From positions 62,001 to 126,000 of the forward strand of contig NZ_NSGF01000013.1 in assembly GCF_002294995.1 (NCBI RefSeq): a stretch of DNA of 64,000 nt, in the 5' to 3' direction. Positions 7,853 through 17,290 of the stretch are shown piece by piece; the stretch's first letter is position 1; each line of letters begins with the position of its first letter. A program made the translations under genes and the position numbers. Source of the DNA: Mesorhizobium sp. WSM3860 (GTDB lineage: Bacteria > Pseudomonadota > Alphaproteobacteria > Rhizobiales > Rhizobiaceae). The notes under the pieces were generated by a model that made no database searches, was not told the DNA's origin, and worked only from the letters and a program-made list of their open reading frames with translations.

Positions 7853-9250
7853 GTGAGCGCTGAGAAGACCAGAACCGAAACCGATACATTCGGTCCCATC
7901 GAGGTCGCGGCCGACCGCTACTGGGGCGCGCAGGCGCAGCGTTCGCTCGGCAATTTCAAGATCGGTTGGGAAAAGCAGCCGGCCTCGATCGTGCGCGCGC
8001 TTGGCATCGTCAAGCGCGCCGCGGCCGAAGTGAATATGGAAATGAAGCGGCTCGACCCGACCGTCGGCAAGGCCATCGTGGACGCCGCGCAGGAAGTGAT
8101 CGACGGCAAGCTCAACGACCATTTCCCGCTGGTGGTCTGGCAGACCGGCTCGGGCACGCAATCCAACATGAATGCCAATGAAGTGATCTCCAACCGGGCC
8201 ATCGAGATGCTCGGCGGCGTGATGGGCTCCAAAAAGCCCGTGCACCCGAATGACCACGTCAATATGAGCCAGTCGTCGAACGACACCTATCCGACGGCCA
8301 TGCACATCGCCTGTGCCGAGCGGGTCGCGCATCACCTGATCCCAGCGCTCCACCATCTGCACAAGGCGCTCGGCGCCAAAGCCCGCGCCTTCAACCACAT
8401 CATCAAGATCGGCCGCACCCACACGCAGGACGCCACGCCGCTGACGCTCGGCCAGGAATTTTCCGGCTATGCCGCGCAGGTCGCCTCGTCGATCAAGCGC
8501 ATCGAGCAGACGCTGCCCGGTCTGCAGGAACTGGCGCAGGGCGGCACTGCCGTCGGCACCGGCCTCAACGCGCCGGTCGGCTTTGCGGAAAAGGTGGCGG
8601 ACCGGATCGCTGCCATCACCGGCATCGCTTTCGTCACGGCGCCGAACAAGTTCGAGGCGCTTGCCGCGCATGATTCCATGGTGTTCTCGCATGGCGCGAT
8701 CAATGCGGCGGCGGCGGCGCTCTTCAAGATCGCCAACGACATCCGCCTGCTCGGTTCCGGCCCGCGCTCTGGCCTCGGCGAACTGTCGCTGCCGGAAAAC
8801 GAGCCGGGCTCGTCGATCATGCCGGGCAAGGTCAACCCGACGCAGTGCGAGGCGCTGACGCAAGTGTGCGTGCAGGTGTTCGGCAACAATGCGGCGCTCA
8901 CCTTCGCCGGCAGCCAGGGCCATTTCGAGCTCAACGTCTACAACCCGCTGATGGCCTACAACTTCCTGCAGTCGGTGCAGCTGCTCGCCGACGCTTCCGT
9001 CTCCTTCACCGACAATTGCGTCGTCGGCATCGAGGCGCGGGAAGACAACATCAAGGCGGCGCTCGAGCGCTCGCTGATGCTGGTGACGGCGCTCGCCCCC
9101 ACCATCGGCTACGACAACGCCGCCAAGATCGCCAAGACCGCGCACAAGAAGGGCACCACGCTGCGCGAGGAAGCTCTCGCCACCGGGCTGGTCAGCGAGG
9201 CCGATTACGACCGGCTGGTGCGGCCCGAGGACATGACGCATCCGGGGTAA
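7853..9250 (+). CDS. fumC: Fumarate hydratase class II
   Basis: A 465-residue fumarase, the normal length for FumC. It converts fumarate to L-malate in the TCA cycle as a cytosolic homotetramer without an iron-sulfur cluster. Seen: TETDTFGPIEVAADRYWGAQ at the start, QTGSGTQSNMNANEVISNRA, the HPNDHVNMSQSSND region, GRTHTQDATPLTLGQEFSGY with the catalytic His, and the fumarase/aspartase signature GSSIMPGKVNP near residue 318. The start is a GTG at 7853 with a 'cggagat' Shine-Dalgarno site; an upstream ATG in the same frame lacks one. It is monocistronic as far as can be seen. Confidence 0.97.
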   Translation: MSAEKTRTETDTFGPIEVAADRYWGAQAQRSLGNFKIGWEKQPASIVRALGIVKRAAAEVNMEMKRLDPTVGKAIVDAAQEVIDGKLNDHFPLVVWQTGSGTQSNMNANEVISNRAIEMLGGVMGSKKPVHPNDHVNMSQSSNDTYPTAMHIACAERVAHHLIPALHHLHKALGAKARAFNHIIKIGRTHTQDATPLTLGQEFSGYAAQVASSIKRIEQTLPGLQELAQGGTAVGTGLNAPVGFAEKVADRIAAITGIAFVTAPNKFEALAAHDSMVFSHGAINAAAAALFKIANDIRLLGSGPRSGLGELSLPENEPGSSIMPGKVNPTQCEALTQVCVQVFGNNAALTFAGSQGHFELNVYNPLMAYNFLQSVQLLADASVSFTDNCVVGIEAREDNIKAALERSLMLVTALAPTIGYDNAAKIAKTAHKKGTTLREEALATGLVSEADYDRLVRPEDMTHPG

Positions 9251-9289
9251 GCATTTGGCACGAGGGCAGGCTGCGGCGGCCACGCAACT

Positions 9290-9475
9290 TCGTCATTCCC
9301 AGGGGGAAGCAGCCGCGAAGCGGCGTCGCGAAGACCCTGGGATCCATGCCGGTACCTCGGGCATGGAGCACAGCGGAGCAGAACCTGCACCGCGGCGGCG
9401 GTTTTGATGTCGCGGCATGGATCCTCGGGTCTCCGCCGCGTCGCTTCGCTCCTTGCTTCGCCCGTGGATGACGAA
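9290..9475. repeat. Imperfect long inverted-repeat element
   Basis: The left part (9292-9365) and right part (9413-9474) are imperfect reverse complements of each other. Both contain 'ggatccatgcc/catggatcc' blocks and end in 'cgtcattcc' and 'ggatgacg'. No coding potential is evident, and it fills most of the 410-base gap between fumC and the first DoxX gene. It is of the MITE/RIME type seen in rhizobial intergenic regions. Confidence 0.65.
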
Positions 9476-9660
9476 GCGAAAGGGATTTTGCGACAGCACA
9501 ATTTCCTCCTTCAACGCAATCCGCCGACATAATTTTCGCGCGCGCCCGCCGATGCCGGAAACATCCACCCTGTGAACAATGTGTCGCCACATAAGCGGCT
9601 TTGGTGAACAGTCTTCGTCGTCTATCTGACTGGGCATTCAAACCCATTCGGAGACTCGCC

Positions 9661-10083
9661 ATGTCCATCAACACTTCCGCCGCTGCTGCCGGCGCCGCGT
9701 CCAACAGCTCGACCACGATCCTGCTCGGCCGCATCCTGCTTGCCGTCATCTTCCTGCTTTCCGGCTTCGGCAAGCTCACCGCCATTTCCGGGACCGCTGG
9801 CTATTTCGGCGCCCTCGGTTTGCCTGTGCCGACCGTGACGGCCGTTGTCGTCGGCCTGATCGAGCTGCTCGGCGGTCTTGCCATTCTCGTCGGTTTCCAG
9901 ACGCGGATCGCTGCCTGGGTGCTCGCCATCTTCACGATCGCCACCGGGCTGGTCGCTCATACCGGCTGGGCCGATCAGATGCAGATGATTCAGTTCCTCA
10001 AGAACCTCGCCATCACCGGCGGCTTCATCCTGCTCGCCTCCTCGGGTGCCGGCGCCTACTCGATCGACGCCAAGCGCGGCTGA
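9661..10083 (+). CDS. DoxX-family membrane protein, copy 1
   Basis: A 140-residue integral membrane protein with four predicted helices. The DoxX pattern is clear: LLGRILLAVIFLLSGFGKLT, GYFGALGLPVPTVTAVVVGL and IELLGGLAILVGFQTRIAAW. The ATG at 9661 was chosen over an upstream in-frame start because it directly precedes a short polar leader and the first helix. DoxX proteins are linked loosely to thiol/redox stress; no activity is established here. A paralogue follows at 10279. Confidence 0.87.
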   Translation: MSINTSAAAAGAASNSSTTILLGRILLAVIFLLSGFGKLTAISGTAGYFGALGLPVPTVTAVVVGLIELLGGLAILVGFQTRIAAWVLAIFTIATGLVAHTGWADQMQMIQFLKNLAITGGFILLASSGAGAYSIDAKRG

Positions 10084-10118
10084 TCTTTTTCCTTCCAGAC
10101 TGAAATCGCTTATTTTAC

Positions 10119-10160
10119 GCAATTCCGGACGGAAAACCGTTACACTTTTCCTGGAATTGC
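10119..10160. repeat. GCAATTCC...GGAATTGC palindromic intergenic element, copy 1
   Basis: A 42-base element with inverted ends (gcaattcc / ggaattgc) and a 'cggaaaaccg' core. A second copy with the same ends and core is at 25962-26002. It lies between the two DoxX genes. Confidence 0.7.
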
Positions 10161-10185
10161 TTGTTCCTCCCAAACTGAAACGAAT

Positions 10186-10215
10186 GCGGCGCGGAATTTT
10201 CCGCGCCGCTTTTTC
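10186..10215 (+). terminator. Rho-independent terminator after the first DoxX gene
   Basis: A perfect 11-bp stem (10186-10196 with 10199-10209), a 2-base TT loop and a TTTTT tail on the plus strand. It separates the transcription of the two DoxX genes. Confidence 0.85.
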
Positions 10216-10278
10216 GTTTCCCGGTTGCAGGCGTAGACTGCGTTGGCGGCCGGCATGATGCCGGCAAGGGAGGTGGCC

Positions 10279-10701
10279 ATGAACCGCAACGCGTTGCTTC
10301 TCGTCTCGCGGCTGCTCCTTGGCGCGCTCTTCGTGCCCTCGGGCTTCCAGGTGCTGACCAACATAGCCGGCACGATCAATTACTTCACCGGCCTCGGCCT
10401 GCCGCTACCGACCTTGGCTGCCTGGGGCACCGGCCTGTTCGAGCTGATCGCCGGACTTTTGATCCTTGTAGGTTTTCAGACGCGGATCGCGGCGCTGCTG
10501 CTTGCCGCCTTCACTGTCGTCGCCGGCTTCATCGGCCATTTCGGCCAGGGCAGCGAGGATGCGACTTTAGCCTTCATGCACCAGCAGATGCTGATGAAGG
10601 ACATCGCCATTGCCGGCGGCTTCCTGGCGCTCGCCATGGCCGGCGCGGGCGCATGGTCGGCCGACGGCCGCCCCTTCGGCATCGGTGCCGAGATCACCTG
10701 A
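10279..10701 (+). CDS. DoxX-family membrane protein, copy 2
   Basis: A 140-residue paralogue of the gene at 9661. It has RLLLGALFVPSGFQVLTNIA, then YFTGLGLPLPTLAAWGTGLF and ELIAGLLILVGFQTRIAALL. The start at 10279 follows a 'gggagg' Shine-Dalgarno site. The GFQTRIAA segment is identical in both proteins, showing tandem duplication. It has four predicted helices and a C-terminal polar tail. The preceding terminator suggests its own promoter. Confidence 0.87.
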   Translation: MNRNALLLVSRLLLGALFVPSGFQVLTNIAGTINYFTGLGLPLPTLAAWGTGLFELIAGLLILVGFQTRIAALLLAAFTVVAGFIGHFGQGSEDATLAFMHQQMLMKDIAIAGGFLALAMAGAGAWSADGRPFGIGAEIT

Positions 10702-10705
10702 TCGG

Positions 10706-12241
10706 TCACTTAACGGAAATGCTTGGCCCGCCCTCGACCGCCAGCACCAGCCGGCGGTTAGTGATGCGCGCGAGCTGCGCCAGCCGGCCGGCCGGGCGCT
10801 CGCCATAGAGGTTGGAGAGCGCCGCCGGCAGCACCAGCGCAAGCGCGCCGTTGCCGCGACTTTCCCATTTCAGCCTCGGCATGACGCCGGGCATCGCCGC
10901 CGTCAGAAGGTAGACGACACGCATCATCGCCGCCAGCGCGCGGGCGCGCTCGAGCATGCGCGGCGGCGCCAGGGTCTTGATCTCGGGCGCGATTGAATCG
11001 TTGAAGATGCCGTCATGGCGGTAGGCGTTGGTCAGGGCCAGATAGGCGCGGCCAGGATGGTCGACGCCGATGAAGGACGCATGCGCGATGATGTTGAGCG
11101 ACTGCCGGCCGCGATATTCGGGATGCGCGCGCCAGCCGATATCGGCAAGCAGGCAGGCGGCGTGGCGGTAGCGCGCCTCATCCACGGTCTCGTCGATGCC
11201 GAAGGCCTTGAAGGCCTTGTCCGTCCATTCGACCAGGTCATGCGCGTGATGGACCGAGCGCGAGCGCAGCAGCGCCAGTTCCTCCGCCGCCGAGATCAGC
11301 GGATCGGCTTTCTGCTCGGCGGCGTCGAGCAGTGAATAGAGGAAGCCCTCGCGCACGCCCTGCGCCGAGACGACGATCTTCGAGGGCTGCATCGCCGCCA
11401 TGATTTCCTGCAGCACGACCGCACCGTAAGGCAGCAGCGAGCGGCGGTTCTTGGAGACGCCTTCAATGCCCTTGACCTTCTCGACCTCGCCCTTGGCCAC
11501 CTGCCGGAGGAAGTTCAGGGCGCTGTCGGCGGCGATCTCGTAATGATGCATGACGCCGAGCGGGTAGTTGGTCATCTCCATATGCAGCCGGGCGAGGTTT
11601 CGCCAGGTGCCGCCGACGGCGTAGAACACCCTGCCCTGCCCGCCCTTCAAGAGCTTCGCCCGCGCGAGTTCCTGGCGCGCTATCCTCTGCGCCTGGACGA
11701 GCGAGTTCTTTGCCATGTCCTGCAGGCGCAGGCCGCCGAGCGGCAGCGTGATGCCGTCGCCGATCGCTTCGCCGTTGACGTCGACAAGTTCCAGGCTGCC
11801 GCCGCCAAGGTCGCCCGCGATGCCGTTGGCCGGATAGAAGCCGGAAATGATGCCGAGCGCCGAATAATGCGCTTCCTGCCGGCCGGAGAGCACGCGGATT
11901 TCGGTCTTCAGCACATCCTCGGCGCGGTGGATGAAGTCCGGGCCGTTGACCGCCTCGCGCGCGGCCGCGGTCGCCAGCACATACATATGCTCGGCACCCG
12001 CCTGATCCGAAAGCGCGCGAAAACGGCGGAACTCCTCCATCGAGCGCGTCACCGCCTCGGGATCGAGCTTGCCCGTCGAAACGATGCCGCGGCCGAGGCC
12101 GGCCAGCATCTTTTCGTTGAACAGCATCGTCGGCGAGCGCGCCAGCCCTTCATAGACGACGAGGCGGATCGAGTTCGATCCGATGTCGATGATCGACAGC
12201 GGCCGCCGGTCCTGCAGCCGGCCCTGGGAGACTGAAATCAC
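10706..12241 (-). CDS. ppx: Exopolyphosphatase / Ppx-GppA family phosphatase
   Basis: A 511-residue ASKHA-fold phosphatase that hydrolyses inorganic polyphosphate or pppGpp. Seen: phosphate-1 motif SIIDIGSNSIRLVVYEG near residue 16, phosphate-2 motif GIAGDLGGGSLELVDV, and an HD-like C-terminal half with HAHDLVEWTDKAFKAFGI and IAHASFIGVDHPGRAY. The start is GTG at 12241 and overlaps the ppk stop by 4 bases (GTGA), so it is translated coupled to polyphosphate kinase. Synthesis and degradation of polyphosphate are therefore encoded as one unit. Whether it prefers polyP or pppGpp cannot be told from sequence. Confidence 0.92.
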   Translation of the reverse strand: MISVSQGRLQDRRPLSIIDIGSNSIRLVVYEGLARSPTMLFNEKMLAGLGRGIVSTGKLDPEAVTRSMEEFRRFRALSDQAGAEHMYVLATAAAREAVNGPDFIHRAEDVLKTEIRVLSGRQEAHYSALGIISGFYPANGIAGDLGGGSLELVDVNGEAIGDGITLPLGGLRLQDMAKNSLVQAQRIARQELARAKLLKGGQGRVFYAVGGTWRNLARLHMEMTNYPLGVMHHYEIAADSALNFLRQVAKGEVEKVKGIEGVSKNRRSLLPYGAVVLQEIMAAMQPSKIVVSAQGVREGFLYSLLDAAEQKADPLISAAEELALLRSRSVHHAHDLVEWTDKAFKAFGIDETVDEARYRHAACLLADIGWRAHPEYRGRQSLNIIAHASFIGVDHPGRAYLALTNAYRHDGIFNDSIAPEIKTLAPPRMLERARALAAMMRVVYLLTAAMPGVMPRLKWESRGNGALALVLPAALSNLYGERPAGRLAQLARITNRRLVLAVEGGPSISVK

Positions 12242-14433
12242 GCGGCGCCGTTCTTCTTGCGGCGCTTGAACTGGGCAATGCGCCTGGGCGCATGCGATTT
12301 CAGCGCGTCACCCCGTCCGGAAAGGCTCGGATTGGTCATGAAATATTCCTGCGCGTTGAACGGTTCCTCCCCCTCCTCGAGCGCGGCGCGCCGCGAGGTG
12401 CCATCAGCCAATACGTCGAAACTTTGCTGATTGTCCATGATGTTGCCGAGCATGATCTGGCCAAGCACCTGTTCATGCACAGTCGGGTTGGTGATCGGCA
12501 CCAGGGTCTCGACGCGGCGGTCGAGATTGCGCGGCATAATATCGGCCGAGGAGATGTAGACGATCGCCTCGTCGGACGGCAGACCGTGGCCGTTGCCGAA
12601 GCAGAAGATGCGGCTGTGCTCGAGGAAGCGGCCGACGATCGACTTCACCCTGATGTTCTCGGAAAGACCCGGCACCTGCGGCCTCAGGCAGCAGATGCCG
12701 CGCACGACGAGATCGATCTCGACGCCGGCGCGGCTGGCGTCATAGAGAGCGTCGATGACGGTCGGATCGACGAGCGCGTTCATCTTCATCCAGATACGGG
12801 CCGGCCTGCCCTCGAGCGCATGGGCGGCCTCCTCGGCGATGTGCCTCATGATGCGGTCGCGCAGCGTGAACGGCGACACCGCAAGACGCATTTCCTCGGC
12901 AGGCTCGGCGTAGCCGGTGATGAAGTTGAAGATCTGCGCGACATCGCGCGCGATCGTCGGGTCGGTGGTGAAGAAGGACAGGTCGGTGTAGATGCGGGCG
13001 GTGACCGGATGGTAGTTGCCGGTGCCGAGATGCACGTAGTTGCGCAGCCGGCCGTCCTCGCGGCGGACCACCAGCGACATCTTGGCGTGGGTCTTCAACT
13101 CCAGGAAGCCGAACACGACCTGGACGCCGGCGCGCTCGAGGTCGCGCGCCCAGCGGATATTCGCCTCTTCATCGAAGCGAGCCTTGAGCTCGACCAGCGC
13201 GGTCACCGACTTGCCGGCCTCCGCCGCGTCGATCAACGCCCGGACGATCGGGCTGTCGTTCGAGGTGCGGTAGAGCGTCTGCTTGATGGCGACGACTTCC
13301 GGATCGGCCGCCGCCTGGCGCAGGAACTGCACCACGACGTCGAAGGATTCGTAGGGGTGGTGGACGATGATGTCCTTCTCGCGGATGGCGGCCAGGCAGT
13401 CGCCGCCATGCTCGCGGATGCGCTCGGGAAAGCGCGGGTTGTAAGGCGTGAATTTGAGGTCGTCGCGCGGGATGGCCACGATCTCGGAGATCTGGTTGAG
13501 CGCCAGCGGCCCGGTGAGCACGCTGATGCGGCTCGACGATACTCCGAGCTCGCCGGCGACGAAGTCGCGCAACTCGGGCGGCATCAGCGTATCGAATTCG
13601 ATGCGGATGACGGAGCCGCGGCGGCGGCGCTTCAGCGCCGTCTCGAACAGGCGCACAAGGTCTTCCGACTCCTCCTCGACCTCGATGTCGCTGTCGCGGA
13701 TGATGCGGAACGTGCCCGAGCCCTTGACCTCGTATCCAGGGAAGAGTTTGCCGATATAGAGGCCGACCGCTTCTTCCAGCGGGATGAAGCGGACATGGTG
13801 CTTGCGGTCGGGCAGACGGATGAAACGCCGTAGCGCCACCGGCAAGCGCAAGAGCGCGCTCATCTCCTCGCCGTTCTTGCGGTGGCGCAGCTGCAGCGCC
13901 ATCGAGAAACCGAGATTGGGGATGAACGGGAACGGGTGCGCCGGGTCGATCGACAGCGGCGTCAGCACCGGGAAAACCTGATCCTGGAAATGCTCCTCCA
14001 GCCAGGCCTTCTCGTCCTTGGTCAGACCGTCGCGGGGGATGCTTTCGATGCCTTCCTTGTTGAGCAGCTCCATCAGGGTCGACAGGCTCTTCTGCTGGTC
14101 TTCCTGCAGGCGCTCGACCTCGCGCAGCAATTGCTCCAACTGCTGCTCGGGCGTGCGGCCGTCCGGGCTCTTCAGCGCAATGCCCTCGCGCACCTGACCG
14201 GCGAGGCCGGCGACGCGCACCATGAAGAACTCGTCGAGATTTGCGGCCGAGATCGACAGGAAGCGGACGCGCTCGAGCAGCGGGTGATGCTCGTTCAGCG
14301 ATTCCTCGAGCACCCGGCGGTTGAACTGCAGCCAGGAAAACTCGCGGTTGACGAAACGGTCTGGATTGCCGCCGTCCGGGCTCGCCGCCTCGACGGTGAT
14401 GAACTCGCTCTGCACCGGCTTCAGTTCGTTCAT
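12238..14433 (-). CDS. ppk1: Polyphosphate kinase 1
   Basis: A 731-residue PPK1, which makes polyphosphate from ATP at the inner membrane or in granules. Domains in order: N domain (FVNREFSWLQFNRRVLEESL), the head domain (GFSMALQLRHRKNGEEMSAL), then two PLD-like catalytic domains. The catalytic, autophosphorylated histidine is likely His449 in FLELKTHAKMSLVVRRE; IKQTLYRTSND (about 383-393) is also conserved. The ATG at 14433 was preferred to one seven codons upstream because the family begins at that point. It is the first gene of a ppk-ppx operon. Confidence 0.95.
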   Translation of the reverse strand: MNELKPVQSEFITVEAASPDGGNPDRFVNREFSWLQFNRRVLEESLNEHHPLLERVRFLSISAANLDEFFMVRVAGLAGQVREGIALKSPDGRTPEQQLEQLLREVERLQEDQQKSLSTLMELLNKEGIESIPRDGLTKDEKAWLEEHFQDQVFPVLTPLSIDPAHPFPFIPNLGFSMALQLRHRKNGEEMSALLRLPVALRRFIRLPDRKHHVRFIPLEEAVGLYIGKLFPGYEVKGSGTFRIIRDSDIEVEEESEDLVRLFETALKRRRRGSVIRIEFDTLMPPELRDFVAGELGVSSSRISVLTGPLALNQISEIVAIPRDDLKFTPYNPRFPERIREHGGDCLAAIREKDIIVHHPYESFDVVVQFLRQAAADPEVVAIKQTLYRTSNDSPIVRALIDAAEAGKSVTALVELKARFDEEANIRWARDLERAGVQVVFGFLELKTHAKMSLVVRREDGRLRNYVHLGTGNYHPVTARIYTDLSFFTTDPTIARDVAQIFNFITGYAEPAEEMRLAVSPFTLRDRIMRHIAEEAAHALEGRPARIWMKMNALVDPTVIDALYDASRAGVEIDLVVRGICCLRPQVPGLSENIRVKSIVGRFLEHSRIFCFGNGHGLPSDEAIVYISSADIMPRNLDRRVETLVPITNPTVHEQVLGQIMLGNIMDNQQSFDVLADGTSRRAALEEGEEPFNAQEYFMTNPSLSGRGDALKSHAPRRIAQFKRRKKNGAA

Positions 14434-14672
14434 GGTTCCCGCTCTTGCCCACAACGTCGTTCTTTGAGCGCCATACGCCGCCGGACGCGCTATGCACGCT
14501 CTAACACGCTTTTATGACGCATGATGTCACGGAATCGCTTCGTTTCCGGGCTCATGCGCTTAACCGGCTCAACTTATCCTCTGCCAGGCTTTTGCGACAG
14601 TTTCATTTCATCGATCTTGCAAACCGGCCGGTTATGATCCAGATGCAAACGGCCGAACTGAAGGAGACGACG

Positions 14673-14918
14673 ATGGCAGGCGGTACCATTCCCCATTTCC
14701 AGAACGACGCGGGCCATCCGGCGATCGATATCGGCGTCAAGGAATTCATGTGCACCGGCGCCAACCCGCCTTTCGACCATCCGCATGTATTCCTCGACAT
14801 GGGCGACGACAATGAAAAGGTCTGCCCTTACTGCTCGACGCTCTATCGCTATTCGCCGAAGCTGAAGGCGACGGAAACCGAGCCTGCCGGCTGCCTCTAT
14901 ATCGATCAAGCCGCCTGA
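14673..14918 (+). CDS. Small CHCC zinc-finger protein (mitochondrial complex I NDUFS6-like)
   Basis: An 81-residue protein with a zf-CHCC motif: Cys in EFMCTGANPP, His in DHPHVFLDMG, and two Cys in KVCPYCSTLYRY. The ATG at 14673 has a strong AAGGAG site at 14661. Alphaproteobacterial homologues are related to the accessory complex I subunit NDUFS6, but a role in NADH dehydrogenase here is only inferred. It may be co-transcribed with the monooxygenase that starts 27 bases downstream. Confidence 0.85.
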   Translation: MAGGTIPHFQNDAGHPAIDIGVKEFMCTGANPPFDHPHVFLDMGDDNEKVCPYCSTLYRYSPKLKATETEPAGCLYIDQAA

Positions 14919-14945
14919 TCGCAGATCATGAGTGACCGCTAGACG

Positions 14946-16181
14946 ATGAACGAGGCGCGGTCCCGGCAGGTCGTCATCGCCGGGGCCGGCATCGCCGGAT
15001 TGACGGCAGCTCTTGCCTTTGCCGAACACGGCCATGCCGTCACCGTGCTGGAACAGGCCAGCCAGCTCGAAGCGGTGGGCGCCGGCATCCAGCTTTCCCC
15101 CAACGCGACCCACATTCTCAGCCGGCTCGGCGCGCTCGACCGGTTGCGGCCGAGCGCGATCAGGCCCGAAGCGGTGGTGCTGATGGACGCCGCCACCTTG
15201 CGCGAACTGGCGCGCGTGCCGCTCGGCCAGACCGGCGAAGATCGCTGGGGCGCGCCCTATCTGGTGGCCCACCGCGCCGACCTGCAGGCGGCGCTGACGG
15301 CGCATGTAACGGAGCATCCCGAGATCCAACTCGTCACCGGTGCGCGGGTGACGGACGTCACTGTTCAGCCGCAAAACATCGCCGTCACCGCCGAAACGGA
15401 TGGCGTCGGCCTCAAGGCCGCCGGAGGCCTGCTGATCGGCGCCGACGGCGTCTGGTCGTCGGTTCGCAGGCTGCTTGCGGACCGAGAGCCGGCTTTCGGG
15501 AAGGAGCGCTTCTCGGGCGAGTTGGCCTGGCGCGCTACGGCGGCAGCGACAAGCGCCGCCGGCCAGGCTTTTGCAGCGATCGCCGCCGGCGACTGCGTCA
15601 CCGCCTTGCTCCATCCCGGCTTCCATATGGTCGCCTATCCGGTGAGCGAGGGCAGCGCCTTCAACCTCGCCGCCTTCACCAGAGGCGAGCGCATCGCCGA
15701 AGGCTGGTCAGGCCATGCCGACCCCGCCATTCTTGCCGGCGCCATGCGCGGCACGTCGCCCGCGCTGGCAAGGCTTGTCGCGCTCGCCGGCCCATGGACG
15801 GCGTTTCCGATCCACACGGTCGAGCAGGCGCGCTGGACGATGCCGGATGGCGTTGCCCTGATCGGAGACGCGGCGCACGCCATGACCCCGTTCGCGGCGC
15901 AGGGCGCGGCGATGGCGATCGAGGATGCCTCGACGCTCGCCGGCTTGGTCGCCGAGTTCGGCGGCGATCCGCGGCAGAACCTCACCACATGGGAAAATCT
16001 CAGGCGCCCGCGCATCGAAAAGGTGCTCAGACGCGGCGCGCTCAACCGCCTGGCCTGGCACGCATGGGGCCCCGTGGCGATCGCGCGCAACTTGGTGCTG
16101 GCGACGCGGCCGGCCGAGAAGCTCGCGGCGGATATGGACTGGCTCTATGGGTGGGAGCAGCAGAAGGTTGTGAGGCGCTGA
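14946..16181 (+). CDS. FAD-dependent aromatic-type monooxygenase (UbiH/salicylate hydroxylase-like)
   Basis: A 411-residue class A flavoprotein hydroxylase. The dinucleotide fold is at the N-terminus (VIAGAGIAGLTAALAFAEHG). The DG motif is GADGVWSSVRRLL and the GD motif is LIGDAAHAMTPFAAQGAAM. The overall layout matches salicylate or 6-hydroxynicotinate 3-monooxygenase relatives, using NAD(P)H and O2 on an aromatic ring. No catabolic gene cluster surrounds it, so the substrate is unknown. It follows the zinc-finger gene closely and is probably in the same transcript. Confidence 0.88.
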   Translation: MNEARSRQVVIAGAGIAGLTAALAFAEHGHAVTVLEQASQLEAVGAGIQLSPNATHILSRLGALDRLRPSAIRPEAVVLMDAATLRELARVPLGQTGEDRWGAPYLVAHRADLQAALTAHVTEHPEIQLVTGARVTDVTVQPQNIAVTAETDGVGLKAAGGLLIGADGVWSSVRRLLADREPAFGKERFSGELAWRATAAATSAAGQAFAAIAAGDCVTALLHPGFHMVAYPVSEGSAFNLAAFTRGERIAEGWSGHADPAILAGAMRGTSPALARLVALAGPWTAFPIHTVEQARWTMPDGVALIGDAAHAMTPFAAQGAAMAIEDASTLAGLVAEFGGDPRQNLTTWENLRRPRIEKVLRRGALNRLAWHAWGPVAIARNLVLATRPAEKLAADMDWLYGWEQQKVVRR

Positions 16182-16214
16182 GAAGCTTTTAAAAGCCACC
16201 AGAAACTGGATATG

Positions 16215-16388
16215 CTGGCGGGACAGTGCCCCCCTCTGGCCTGCCGGCCATCTCCCCCACAAGGGGGGAGATTGGCAGCTTTGGCGCTCCGCTCTTTCCG
16301 GCAACGTCGGCGATTGGCGAAAGCCGGCGTGACGTCTGATCTCCCCCCTTGTGGGGGAGATGTCCGGCAGGACAGAGGGGGGCGCGAA
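16215..16388. repeat. Composite palindromic element (locus B)
   Basis: Two palindromic units in opposite orientation (16215-16275 and 16338-16388) flank a 62-base spacer. The entire element, including the spacer, is close to the reverse complement of the element at 24591-24768. It fills most of the convergent gap between the monooxygenase gene and aapP. Confidence 0.8.
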
Positions 16389-16420
16389 GGAACGAGGCGC
16401 TTGCAAATTCTAACCGACAC

Positions 16421-16445
16421 AAAAACCGGCCGCTTTCGCGGCCGG
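16421..16445 (-). terminator. Rho-independent terminator of the aap operon
   Basis: A perfect 8-bp GC-rich stem (16426-16433 with 16438-16445) with a 4-base loop. It is followed on the minus strand by TTTTT, 27 bases after the aapP stop. Confidence 0.85.
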
Positions 16446-16471
16446 GCTTGGCAAATCTGAGTCCGATCCGC

Positions 16472-17275
16472 TCAGTGCAGGATCTGCGACAGGAACAGTT
16501 TCGTCCGCTCATGGCGCGGATTATCGAAGAACTCGGCCGGCGTGTTCTGCTCGACGATCTGGCCCTGGTCCATGAAGATCACCCGGTTGGCGACCTTGCG
16601 GGCAAAGCCCATCTCGTGGGTGACGCACAGCATGGTCATGCCTTCTTCGGCAAGGCCCACCATGGTCTCCAGCACTTCCTTGATCATTTCAGGGTCGAGC
16701 GCCGAGGTCGGCTCGTCGAACAGCATGATGCGCGGGTTCATGCAGAGCGAGCGGGCGATCGCCACGCGCTGCTGCTGGCCGCCGGAAAGCTGTCCAGGAT
16801 ATTTGTTGGCCTGTTCCGGGATCTTGACGCGCTTGAGGAAATGCATTGCGATTTCCTCGGCCTGCTTCTTCGGCGTCTTGCGCACCCAGATCGGCGCCAG
16901 CGTGCAGTTCTCCAGGATGGTCAGATGCGGGAACAGGTTGAAGTGCTGGAACACCATGCCGACCTCGCGACGCACCTCGTCGATCTTCTTCAGATCGTTG
17001 GTGAGTTCCTTGCCGTCGACGATGATCTTGCCCTTCTGGTGCTCTTCCAGGCGGTTGATGCAGCGGATCATGGTCGACTTGCCGGAGCCGGACGGACCGC
17101 AGATGACGATGCGCTCGCCGCGCATCACCTTGAGGTTGATGTCCTTCAGCACATGGAACTCGCCATACCATTTGTGCATGCCGACGATGTCGATGGCGAC
17201 ATCTGTCGTCGAGATGTGCATCTTCTTGGCATCGACCTTGAGGTCTTCCGCGCTGACGGCGTTTTCGGTGGCCAT
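16472..17275 (-). CDS. aapP: General L-amino acid ABC transporter ATP-binding protein
   Basis: A 267-residue ABC ATPase energising uptake of a wide range of L-amino acids. Seen: Walker A GPSGSGKSTMIRCINRLE, signature LSGGQQQRVAIARSL, Walker B RIMLFDEPTSALDPEM and the switch His in MLCVTHEMGFAR. It is the last gene of aapJQMP on the minus strand, 15 bases after aapM. A terminator follows. In rhizobia this transporter is the main amino-acid uptake route and is important in symbiosis; that applies to the family rather than being seen here. Confidence 0.96.
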   Translation of the reverse strand: MATENAVSAEDLKVDAKKMHISTTDVAIDIVGMHKWYGEFHVLKDINLKVMRGERIVICGPSGSGKSTMIRCINRLEEHQKGKIIVDGKELTNDLKKIDEVRREVGMVFQHFNLFPHLTILENCTLAPIWVRKTPKKQAEEIAMHFLKRVKIPEQANKYPGQLSGGQQQRVAIARSLCMNPRIMLFDEPTSALDPEMIKEVLETMVGLAEEGMTMLCVTHEMGFARKVANRVIFMDQGQIVEQNTPAEFFDNPRHERTKLFLSQILH

Positions 17276-17290
17276 AGCCAGTTCCCCTTT

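Noticed and set aside
7538..9283. A long open frame of 581 codons opposite fumC
   Set aside because: It is the shadow of fumC in high-G+C DNA; it has no start site, no family motifs and an Arg/His-rich composition.
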